Source: Hanleya hanleyi (lineage: Eukaryota > Mollusca > Polyplacophora > Lepidopleurida > Hanleyidae). Taken from it: a DNA stretch of 64,000 nt. The position numbers were made by a program, and so were the translations under genes. Below the pieces are notes generated by a model. That model saw only the letters and a program-made list of their open reading frames with translations. It made no database searches and was not told the DNA's origin. Shown one piece after another: positions 61,101-64,000 of the stretch (position 1 is its first letter; every line of letters begins with the position of its first letter). The stretch is from contig JAVTVY010019005.1 of assembly GCA_036873755.1 (NCBI GenBank), forward strand, positions 1 through 64,000, read 5' to 3'.

Positions 61101-63683
61101 AAATCAAGAGGTGATCAAATTGGGCAGACAAAAATCTTCATCACATAATACTACCTTTTTGGCTTAAAAGGTTAAGAATCACGAAGATAATAAAAGTATT
61201 TCTGCATTGTTTTAATGATTTATATGAGGGTGATCAATGTATTAGAGAGAGAGAGAGAGAGAGAGGGAGAGAATTTAGGTTTAACATCACGTTCAGCAAT
61301 ATTTCAGCTGTATGGTGACAATAGAACCTGTGATTGAATTTTGTTCCCAAAATTGGAGGTGAATGAATTTTAATAGAGTGATTGAATTGATAGAGGATTT
61401 ACCATCCAGGGTTAACACATATCATACAAACTCGGAGTGGTTTTTTTTTAGAATCTGAGAAACTGAACTAGACGCATGGATGTTTAATATGGATAAAACA
61501 TTTTTACTTAAAGAATGATTTTGAGTTAAGACATATTTATCCATGATAAATGTTCTACAAATGATCCAGATTATGGTCAAATGTATTCTGCATTTAACTC
61601 CCCCTGTACCGACATTTTTAACAGATCCAAGCTGGTATCCACACTGTCGTGAATATGAATGAAGCGAGAAAATACTTATCATTGCCTACATAGTTTCAAT
61701 GACAATATTGCAAGCTTTATAACAATATGTAATATGATCAAAATATTTGCCTAGAAATTCTTTATTTTTGTATGTCAAAGACAGGCAATCACTGAACTAT
61801 ATTTCTGTCGGACTCGGTACAATTGTACTGATACGAGTCCAGAGAGGGTTAACCTGAAAGGCTTAATAATTGTATACAGCACAGGTTAACATACAAGAAA
61901 GACTATTCGAGATTTGAGTGGTAGGGCACACCTGGCAGCTAGAGTAAATTTGAGAGTAGTGTAATTCACTGGTTGAAGAGAGGAGAGGGGCAGGAGGTCT
62001 ATAAGATGATATCTAATCTCACATCTTAAAGTTTGTAATAGGAAAATAACTACAATCTTTATATATCAAGCAACATGATATGATTAAACATACTCCTATA
62101 TAATCCATGGTCAGGTTATAGTATTGCTGAGCTCCTTTGATCCACTTGATAATATAGTTAGATGTGATGACGGGGTCTGTGTACGGACTGGACGTACCCT
62201 CACCAATCCATCCAGGAAACGCCCATGGTAGCCCATACAGCAAGATGTCCGGGTTACGCTAAACAAAAACAAAAGGCACAAACAGAATTGTATCAAAAAC
62301 ACCAAAGCAAAAAAATTCGAAACTGCATAGGATACTCTTGACAGTATTCATGTCAGTGAGTGCCCTCGTGGGATTCATACCTGTGCAAATATTTTTAGAG
62401 AGAAATAGTTATTTAGCCACCAGCAGGGATCGAACACACGACCCCTCCAATCTGAGCTATGCCGACCCACACTTGATACTCATGTGAATCATCTCAAGTA
62501 AGGCCAATCCAATACTCCATACATTTGTCATTTCTGTAATATAAAGCTAGTTGTGCACATTCGAAGAGTGAGAGAAAGGATTGACGTTTAATGGGACAAT
62601 TCACAGAGTTACCTATGGGTCGGCATAGATCAGATGGTAAGAGCAACTCCACGGATTAGAGGGGTAATGAATTTCCACTGAAGGCTAAATTATTCTTTCC
62701 CTCAAAAAGTATTTTCATGTATATTGCTTCATGGGGGGAGTTATACTCCATACCAAATTGTCATTTCTATACACATCCAAATTAATTTACTAGTTACCTT
62801 AATTTATGTGGATCAAGATTTTACCCCAAATGTCAATGACATGGGGATTAGATGCCACTTCTTTCACCAGCCAATGAAAATATCAAATCTTTTTTTAAAA
62901 TTTTGAATGGACCAATGAAGTGTTTTAAAACTGTAAGATGTTCCCATGATGTATCGTAGTTTTCATAATGATTCATCTACCTTCTTAGCTTCCACCATCA
63001 ACCACCATTCATAACCTCGCTGGTAGTTCTCATCCCAGCTGTCATGCATATGGGAGGCTTCTGTTCCATCTGAAATATCACAAATAGTCAGTGTTATAGT
63101 GCAGTCCCCATAATCGTTTATTTTGCATCATATATTCTGATCAAATCACCTGATAAAGTTGATCACTCTAAGAAATGGATTACATATAAAACGTTTTGAG
63201 CATTTTTTCCCAAAAAATGTATTTCTGTCTAGCATGGGAAATTGCACACCCTATTATTGAATTATTGGAATATTTACTGTACATGCTCAACGTAGTCCCT
63301 TATAGATTTATTTCAAGAAATTATGACTAAAGCATTCAATACTGAACTAACATGATGAAGAGGGTGGGGAAGGGGGATTTGGCTTAATGTCACACTCAAG
63401 GTTGTTTCACTCATATGGTGACAGTCAGTTTGGTTGGTGGAGGAAGCCGGAGTACCCGCAAAGAACCACCGCCCGTCGGTAAGTAACGGACAAACTTTCA
63501 CACAGCTGGGCTCGAACCCGTGGCCGATTCAGCGGTGTGAGGCTAGCGGTCACCATCGAAACGCCTTAGATCACTCGGCCACCGAGGGCATGTGGAGGGG
63601 GGGGGGGGAGTGGACTAACCTGTACTCTGAGCATCTCCTCCAATCTCAACTTTCAATATGTGTAATGATGCACCATAGTTAGG
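18938..63683 (-). CDS. GALC: Galactocerebrosidase (galactosylceramidase), 5' end missing
   Basis: GALC is a lysosomal GH59 hydrolase that removes galactose from galactosylceramide and psychosine. Sixteen minus-strand exons join in frame to 625 codons plus stop: 63620-63683, 62981-63069, 62094-62258, 60931-60969, 56251-56378, 55304-55421, 54121-54158, 52613-52737, 52326-52465, 51886-51975, 38368-38457, 34602-34743, 30822-30999, 30456-30625, 24626-24699, 18938-19165. All junctions are GT-AG and phases agree. An extra homologous exon lies at 56442-56573. Order: TIM barrel (acid/base Glu in IWNER, nucleophile Glu in ASEDYS), beta-sandwich, C-terminal lectin-like domain. N-glycosylation sequons are scattered, as expected for a lysosomal enzyme. 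The signal peptide and about 90 residues lie beyond 64000. The C-terminus runs about 25 residues past the human protein. Introns total over 40 kb and are filled with mobile DNA; no exon is damaged. Confidence 0.97.
19166..20285. other. GALC last intron, 3' part, nothing recognised
   Basis: I see no exon and no transposon boundary in this part of the intron between the last two GALC exons. Confidence 0.4.
20286..20604. repeat. ~160-bp direct duplication
   Basis: The unit starts TAGGGATAGGGAGATCGCGT, includes CGCGCATGCGCAGTCGACC and CCCATGGAATCTCAGGTAGC, and occurs twice almost unchanged. The GCGCATGCGCAGTCGA core is shared with the 13.3-16.5 kb satellite. Confidence 0.9.
21205..21275. mobile_element. 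SINE fragment
   Basis: (GA)n, then TTTAACATCGCGTTCAGCA and ATATTTCAGCTATATAGCGA, the block found in the other SINE copies in this window. Confidence 0.55.
21842..22095. mobile_element. Pearl/Helentron-like repeat element, short copy
   Basis: One to two ~145-bp units with the palindrome AGGTGGCGCCACCTA and a tail of GACAAACAGATGG/GGACGGATGGAT repeats. It is the same family as the arrays at 57200-57870 and 59500-59710. Confidence 0.6.
22740..22935. mobile_element. Pearl/Helentron-like element, 3' end
   Basis: GACAGACACACAGACAGACA, then later GACAACAATACCCC and a terminal hairpin (CCCCTTAACC ... GGTTGAGGGG). The same tail-plus-hairpin order ends the arrays at 24488 and 38246. Confidence 0.55.
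23050..24488. mobile_element. Pearl/Helentron-like element with eight ~150-bp repeats
   Basis: TTGCATAAATTAAAGATGGC recurs at 23212, 23363, 23500, 23651, 23801, 23952, 24103 and 24260, mostly 150-151 bp apart. The first six alternate between CCCATCC and CAAGGTT types, so the higher unit is ~300 bp. A GACGGACA microsatellite (24397-24443) follows, then CGACGACAATACCC and a hairpin (TTCGGCC AAATTT TGGCCGA). The order core repeats, microsatellite, hairpin is that of pearl-type and Helentron-derived non-autonomous elements. Open minus-strand frames across it are by-products of the repeat. Confidence 0.7.
24626..24699 (-). CDS. GALC: GALC exon, lectin-like domain
   Basis: It encodes [20 protein letters not shown] then LMVK, equivalent to human GRVEVTAKKWYTLTLTIK. 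Acceptor ATTTCAG, donor AAG|GTAGGA. It is short and only moderately conserved, but phases at both ends fit its neighbours. Confidence 0.88.
25858..27330. repeat. ~740-bp direct duplication inside the TIR element
   Basis: The unit starting CAGTAGAAGCAGTGTTGCTG at 25858 recurs at 26597 (CAGTTGAAGCAGTG...), with TGTCTAAGATTCCAGCAAAG and TTTCGTTCACCGATGACAG in both copies. Divergence is visible, so the duplication is not recent. Confidence 0.85.
25951..27612. repeat. Dispersed 14-bp motif GTCACGCGAGTCAC, 12 copies
   Basis: Exact copies lie at 25951, 26119, 26476, 26692, 27220, 27242, 27430 and 27599; variants lie at 26142, 26500, 26861 and 26884. All have the same orientation, a direct repeat of GTCAC around GCGA. 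Spacing varies from 22 to about 340 bp. Some copies belong to the 740-bp duplication, but those at 27242, 27430 and 27599 do not. Confidence 0.9.
27681..27852. repeat. 86-bp tandem duplication
   Basis: ACACTGAATTGCAGGCAGGC ... CAGTGTAGTT is repeated almost exactly. A 56-codon frame from ATG 27641, in a good start context (CCACCATGG), runs into it but resembles nothing known. Confidence 0.9.
28618..30010. mobile_element. 1.4-kb TIR transposon with 6-bp target duplication
   Basis: Perfect 15-bp inverted ends CAGGCCTTATTTTTT, flanked by TACTTG on both sides (28612-28617, 30011-30016). The related repeat at 55825-56194 shows the unfilled site with a single TACTTG. Subterminal GGTTACGT and CGCGAACG motifs recur near both ends. 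No transposase was recognised; a 6-bp duplication fits few superfamilies. Confidence 0.85.
30456..30625 (-). CDS. GALC: GALC exon, lectin-like domain
   Basis: It encodes [40 protein letters not shown] and [16 protein letters not shown], matching human [22 protein letters not shown]...ARGIFFWIF. Acceptor CTGTAG, donor G|GTGAGT. Confidence 0.95.
30822..30999 (-). CDS. GALC: GALC exon, start of the lectin-like domain
   Basis: It encodes [20 protein letters not shown], then [20 protein letters not shown] and [18 protein letters not shown]. It matches human FFSEAPNFADQTGVFEYF...LRQVLNQRPITWAADA...ISIIGDYNW. Acceptor TTGTTAG, donor TG|GTAAAA. Confidence 0.96.
31000..32178. other. GALC intron stretch, nothing recognised
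   Basis: No exon or element boundary was seen, apart from a C-run near 31100. Confidence 0.4.
32179..33080. mobile_element. hAT-like DNA transposon, non-autonomous
   Basis: The ends CAGGTCAGGG...AAAGGACTAA and the inverse TTAGTGCTTTGCTCTGACCTG match over about 36 bp. A 5-bp TTGAA duplication flanks it (32174-32178, 33081-33085). The interior has several GGATATATxCC stretches and an unrecognised 79-codon frame (32747-32986). Confidence 0.65.
33086..34601. other. GALC intron stretch, nothing recognised
   Basis: AT-rich; no exon or transposon end was identified. Confidence 0.4.
34602..34743 (-). CDS. GALC: GALC exon, beta-sandwich to linker
   Basis: It encodes [40 protein letters not shown] and PYMDDFD, matching human LHEDELFTLTTLTTG...SQPFPSTYKDDF. 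Acceptor GACCAG, donor G|GTAAGG. Confidence 0.94.
35282..36640 (-). pseudogene. LINE reverse transcriptase fragment, frameshifted
   Basis: On the minus strand, [20 protein letters not shown] (motif A Asp), [29 protein letters not shown] (motif C, both catalytic Asp present), ANPDKFQ and [15 protein letters not shown] follow the order of a non-LTR retrotransposon polymerase. The C-terminal part continues in another frame from about 35820 ([15 protein letters not shown] ... [10 protein letters not shown] ... FKSRIKDF). The 5' part, with endonuclease and RT motifs 0-2, is missing. The 3' end at 35282 shows TTTGTATC repeats rather than a poly(A). It resembles the jockey/CR1-like polymerases common in molluscs, and lies in a GALC intron. 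Confidence 0.85.
36655..36853. mobile_element. MITE with AGGCCATTG ends
   Basis: Ends AGGCCATTGTTAATTAA ... TTAATTATTAGCGGCCTTA. About 160 bp matches the element at 60051-60288 in opposite orientation, including TTTGCCCTCAAAATATAG and GAGGGCTGGT. It abuts the LINE fragment. Confidence 0.7.
37225..38246. mobile_element. Pearl/Helentron-like element with ~145- and ~185-bp repeats
   Basis: Two ~185-bp units (ATCAATAAATCAGTCATCCA ...) are followed by alternating ~145-bp units holding AAGGGGCATAACTCTGCAAA and CATTTTCGATAGGC. The end has a GGAC microsatellite (38166-38190), GACGACAATACCCC and a hairpin (TAGGCC AAATT TGGCCGA). Confidence 0.7.
38368..38457 (-). CDS. GALC: GALC exon, LNVWYSKLG segment
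   Basis: 30 codons: [20 protein letters not shown] then [10 protein letters not shown], matching human [20 protein letters not shown]. Acceptor TTACAG, donor CAG|GTAATT. It is separated from the previous exon by a 13.4-kb intron. Confidence 0.93.
38458..39808. other. GALC intron stretch, nothing recognised
   Basis: No exon or element boundary was seen between the 90-bp GALC exon and the 39809 element. Confidence 0.4.
39809..40153. mobile_element. 345-bp TIR element abutting the 11.7-kb block
   Basis: ATCAAACATTTATAAACAAT at the left matches the inverse right end (...GTTTATAAATGTTTGAT) over ~55 bp. Its middle (about 39851-40032) is almost identical, inverted, to 51665-51845. Partial copies of its end lie at about 49858 and 50062. 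Confidence 0.7.
41341..41905 (-). pseudogene. DIRS-like tyrosine recombinase remnant, copy 1
   Basis: The minus strand reads [78 protein letters not shown] and [10 protein letters not shown]. This is the pattern of the tyrosine recombinases of DIRS-type retrotransposons (WDlxxVLxAL, then KTvFLLAlAsxxRxSElHAL). The Arg of ASRLS sits where the first catalytic Arg is expected. N-terminal pieces are in another frame; the His/Arg/Tyr end is lost at a poly(A)-like tract at 41330-41341. No reverse transcriptase or RNase H was found nearby. Confidence 0.55.
43538..43614. repeat. 40-bp repeat, two copies
   Basis: AGTGGGTGAATAGGTTTACT is followed by CACTCACGTAAACCAGCA, twice in tandem. The same pair recurs at 47582-47659 in the second copy of the 4-kb duplication. 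Confidence 0.9.
45284..45905 (-). pseudogene. DIRS-like tyrosine recombinase remnant, copy 2
   Basis: It duplicates the 41341-41905 remnant. The frame runs from [20 protein letters not shown] through [20 protein letters not shown], then drifts and ends in a lysine run encoded by the A-tract at 45293-45312. It retains ~75 bp (about 45436-45510) that is absent from copy 1. Confidence 0.5.
48372..49268. mobile_element. Tc1/mariner-derived element with ~330-bp inverted ends
   Basis: It begins CAGGGTGTATCAAAAAAAAC and ends GTTTTTTTGATACACCCTG, flanked by TA (48370-48371 and 49269-49270). Copy 1 of the 4-kb duplication shows the empty site (AAAATATATCGGG, near 44316). The ends are imperfect inverted repeats of about 330 bp around a ~230-bp centre that keeps the last codons of a transposase. 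It is a non-autonomous deletion derivative inserted after the tandem duplication. Confidence 0.9.
48747..48881 (+). pseudogene. Transposase C-terminal remnant
   Basis: 44 codons to a [23 protein letters not shown], then [24 protein letters not shown]. This is the usual C-terminal pattern of Tc1/mariner-group transposases (a short charged helix before a final GGHxE). VYITPPADL just upstream is in another frame. The catalytic DDE/D part is gone. Confidence 0.7.
50716..51027. repeat. Hairpin with two 113-bp arms
   Basis: Positions 50716-50828 and 50915-51027 are near-perfect inverse complements (CAAGTCACTACCTTCCTATC ... ACTTTACGATATGTCGTAAA) around an 86-bp loop. Weaker inverted similarity continues outward (about 50450-50715 and 51028-51190, e.g. 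ATTTTGTCATGTTTGGC), so it may be the core of a larger foldback element. Confidence 0.85.
51886..51975 (-). CDS. GALC: GALC exon, beta-sandwich
   Basis: 30 codons: [20 protein letters not shown] then [10 protein letters not shown]. Donor TTT|GTAAGT. The terminal inverted repeat of the 11.7-kb insertion starts only 11 bp inside the following intron. Confidence 0.94.
52326..52465 (-). CDS. GALC: GALC exon, barrel to beta-sandwich
   Basis: It encodes [20 protein letters not shown], then [20 protein letters not shown] and IVIETM. It matches human [27 protein letters not shown]. Acceptor TTGTAG, donor ATG|GTAGGA. Confidence 0.96.
52613..52737 (-). CDS. GALC: GALC exon, end of the barrel
   Basis: It encodes [20 protein letters not shown] and [21 protein letters not shown], matching human TIAWNLVASYYEQLP...[22 protein letters not shown]. 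Acceptor TGAACAG, donor TG|GTGAGT. Confidence 0.97.
52804..53425. repeat. ~19-20-bp minisatellite in a GALC intron
   Basis: About 30 copies of TATATTTACATTCAATCAC with variants. It starts 67 bp from the acceptor of the 52613-52737 exon. Open + strand frames of 118 and 199 codons across it are by-products of the repeat. Confidence 0.95.
54121..54158 (-). CDS. GALC: GALC exon, 38 bp
   Basis: It encodes [12 protein letters not shown] plus two bases of an Ala codon; the human protein has ILNQNYINGYMTS here. Acceptor TTTTCAG, donor GC|GTGAGT. Confidence 0.94.
54613..55245. repeat. ~320-bp tandem duplication with SINE-like heads
   Basis: Two copies (from 54613 and about 54930) each begin GTGAATAGAATTTAA(T/C)(G/A)TCGCTT and ATATTTCAGCTATATC, then CTACTTCAAAGAAGAAATCT and ATGCATTGAAGCAA. 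The head is the block seen in the SINEs of this window. Confidence 0.85.
55304..55421 (-). CDS. GALC: GALC exon with catalytic nucleophile
   Basis: It encodes [20 protein letters not shown] and [19 protein letters not shown]. The Glu of SED corresponds to the GH59 nucleophile (Glu258 in mammalian numbering). Acceptor CGTTAG, donor AGG|GTAGGT. Confidence 0.96.
55825..56194. mobile_element. Short TIR element, uninterrupted copy
   Basis: Ends AGGTGAAATGCAAACGTTTT ... AAAACCTTTGCATTCCATCT. Inverted, it aligns with the flanks of the two insertions at 24905-28391 and 28618-30010, which supplies their empty sites. It carries a ~100-bp deletion relative to that copy, and its right end lies about 56 bp from the donor of a GALC exon. 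Confidence 0.7.
56251..56378 (-). CDS. GALC: GALC exon, barrel segment LRKMLDQE
   Basis: 42 codons plus two bases: [20 protein letters not shown], then [20 protein letters not shown] and SIG. It matches human [20 protein letters not shown]...VDVIG. Acceptor TTTCAG|ACC, donor GG|GTAAGT. It ends in phase 2, as the next exon requires, so it is the frame-keeping copy. Confidence 0.92.
56442..56573 (-). CDS. GALC: Extra GALC exon (duplicate of the next exon)
   Basis: 44 open codons between TTTTCAG and [50 protein letters not shown]. It aligns along nearly its whole length with the exon at 56251-56378 ([20 protein letters not shown]...). It starts in phase 0 like that exon but is 132 bp rather than 128, so it ends in phase 0 instead of 2. 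Used alone it would shift the frame into the next exon; used together with the second copy the frame is kept but a barrel segment is doubled. It is either a tandemly duplicated alternative exon or one in decay. GALC homologues I know have one copy. Confidence 0.75.
56574..57199. other. GALC intron stretch, nothing recognised
   Basis: No exon or element boundary was found upstream of the duplicated exon, in the intron after the 39-bp exon. Confidence 0.4.
57200..57870. mobile_element. Pearl-like element with four ~145-bp repeats
   Basis: Units carry the palindrome GGTGGCGCCACC near 57333, 57476, 57623 and 57768, with AAAGTTATTGTCCGGAAACA and CCAAATTTGAAAAGAATCC. It ends with ATACCCCTCGGCTATCAG. 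Confidence 0.7.
58085..59490. mobile_element. Tandem array of ~125-bp units with TCAAGGTCA, ending in (GACAGACG)n
   Basis: Eleven units (near 58103, 58212, 58324, 58452, 58557, 58678, 58807, 58935, 59066, 59195, 59323) carry ATAGGTCAAGGTCAGTCA or close variants; nine have a perfect TCAAGGTCA. Most also have TGACCTTGA about 5-15 bp before it. Two unit types alternate (CATCTTCAGTAC and CAACTGGGATAGGCTTC), giving a ~250-bp dimer. It ends in a GACAGACG microsatellite (59446-59475) and GACGACAATACGAGGGG, as in pearl/Helentron-like elements. Confidence 0.75.
59500..59710. mobile_element. Pearl-like fragment with GGTGGCGCCACC
   Basis: About one and a half units of the 57200-57870 family (TTATTGTCCGGAAACAAAAT, AGGTGGCGCCACCTG), ending in GGACGGACGTCGGGGG. 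It directly follows the TCAAGGTCA array. Confidence 0.6.
60051..60288. mobile_element. MITE with AGGCCATTGTCACTT ends
   Basis: AGGCCATTGTCACTTAAATGG at the left and its inverse (CCAATCAAGTGACAATGGCCT) at the right. The body matches 36655-36853 in opposite orientation. Confidence 0.8.
60931..60969 (-). CDS. GALC: GALC exon with acid/base glutamate
   Basis: A 39-bp exon encoding [13 protein letters not shown]. The Glu of WNER corresponds to the GH59 proton donor (Glu182 in mammalian numbering). Acceptor TTTCTAG, donor AAG|GTAAGT. Confidence 0.95.
61242..61320. mobile_element. (GA)n tract with SINE fragment
   Basis: (GA)n at about 61243-61264, then GGTTTAACATCACGTTCAGC and AATATTTCAGCTGTATGGTG, the same layout as 21205-21275. 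Confidence 0.6.
62094..62258 (-). CDS. GALC: GALC exon, barrel segment [11 protein letters not shown]
   Basis: 55 codons, phase 0 at both ends, from [19 protein letters not shown] to [10 protein letters not shown]. Acceptor GTTTAG, donor GGA|GTATGT. It contains an NLT sequon. Confidence 0.97.
62340..62470 (-). mobile_element. tRNA-derived SINE
   Basis: On the minus strand GTCGGCATAGCTCAGATTGG resembles a pol III A box region and GTGTTCGATCCCTGC a B box. The two boxes sit too close together and the stems are incomplete, so this is a SINE head and not a tRNA gene. Confidence 0.6.
62610..62715 (+). mobile_element. tRNA-derived SINE head, opposite orientation
   Basis: GTCGGCATAGATCAGATGGT and AAGAGCAACTCC resemble the A-box half of the 62340-62470 element; the B box is lost. 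With that copy it forms an inverted pair. Confidence 0.5.
62981..63069 (-). CDS. GALC: GALC exon, barrel segment DGTEASHMH
   Basis: The split Asp codon is completed from the previous exon, then [18 protein letters not shown] and [11 protein letters not shown]. It matches human DGTEPSHMHY...[13 protein letters not shown]. Donor AAG|GTAGAT. Confidence 0.96.
63360..63592 (-). mobile_element. tRNA-headed SINE with conserved tail
   Basis: The minus strand begins CGGTGGCCGAGTGATCTAAG (A box of Leu/Ser type) and has CACGGGTTCGAGCCCAG (B box) ~60 bp on. The body contains GCGGGTACTCCGGCTTCC, and the tail ends near TCACCATATGAGTGAAACAA, related to the short SINE fragments in this window. It lies in the first visible GALC intron. 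Confidence 0.7.
63620..63683 (-). CDS. GALC: GALC first visible exon
   Basis: It encodes [21 protein letters not shown], nearly identical to the human [17 protein letters not shown] segment at the start of the barrel. Acceptor ATTTCAG|CC, donor ACAG|GTTAGT. It ends in phase 1. Confidence 0.96.
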
Positions 63684-64000
63684 CTGAAATATCAAACATG
63701 ATTCATTAACATTAACCGGAAAAAACTTCAAACATATTGAAAATAATATACATGTATGTATTAACCAAGTATTGGACGATGATAAACAGATCCTAAAATT
63801 CATATTGCAAAATTGACTGGTGAACATAAGACAGGTGACATCAGATTATAATCATTAGATTGATTTGAACTGGAGGCCTCATACAGTGTGTCTTAGTCTC
63901 CATTTAAATTAAATCGTGCATCATACTACATAATCTCTCCATTAGTCCGCTGTGGACTGTCAAACCAGTATATGGGTCGTATATCAATTGCTACGATGCA

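Noticed and set aside
62340..62470. Possible tRNA gene with GTTCGATCCC
   Set aside because: The spacing between A and B boxes is too short and no acceptor stem pairs.
63515..63592. Possible tRNA-Leu/Ser gene on the minus strand
   Set aside because: The A and B boxes are present, but the body continues into a repeat with a tail shared by other copies; it is a SINE head.
63940..64000. Possible upstream GALC exon at the window edge on the minus strand
   Set aside because: The translated frames do not match the expected YPEPYRSQILDYLF-like segment, and the sequence is cut at the edge.

Overview
This is animal nuclear DNA: two intron-containing genes face each other tail to tail in a background full of transposons and tandem repeats. 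The repeat content suggests a marine lophotrochozoan, most likely a mollusc. It includes ~125-150 bp tandem cores that run into GACGG/GACAG microsatellites, a layout known from the bivalve 'pearl' elements. It also includes tRNA-headed SINEs with a recurrent CGCTTTCAACAATATTTCAG-like block. I cannot name a species.

Layout. Positions 1-5300 hold a decayed LINE, a 22-bp minisatellite and a 1.7-kb satellite of 88-bp monomers. Positions 5398-12400 (+ strand) hold a complete CYP26-family cytochrome P450 (retinoic-acid hydroxylase type) in five exons, with a TATA box and a DR2-type retinoid-receptor motif just upstream of the proposed first exon. Its introns carry a hAT-like element and two foldback MITEs. 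Positions 12400-18860 are intergenic: ~180-bp satellite arrays in both orientations, SINEs, a perfect 60-bp palindrome and a small hAT-like MITE. Positions 18866-63683 (- strand) hold galactocerebrosidase (GALC, GH59). Sixteen exons form the standard reading frame and one extra exon is a tandem duplicate; the 5' end of the gene lies beyond the window. The frame closes across every junction, giving 625 codons plus a stop from the first visible exon.

The GALC introns account for most of the window. They hold several pearl/Helentron-like tandem-repeat elements, a TA-flanked 3.5-kb TIR element with a dispersed 14-bp motif, a 1.4-kb element with a 6-bp target duplication (both nested in one older repeat whose intact relative lies 25 kb away), a LINE reverse-transcriptase remnant, an 11.7-kb block bounded by 41-bp inverted repeats that contains a 4-kb tandem duplication with tyrosine-recombinase remnants and a Tc1/mariner-derived insertion, and an array of nuclear-receptor-like TCAAGGTCA sites.

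The two genes act in different pathways: CYP26 clears retinoic acid at the endoplasmic reticulum, and GALC degrades galactosylceramide in lysosomes. I see no sign of shared function beyond convergent neighbourhood. The best leads are the duplicated GALC exon, the RAR-type motif at the CYP26 promoter, the receptor-site array, and the nested transposons with identifiable empty sites.
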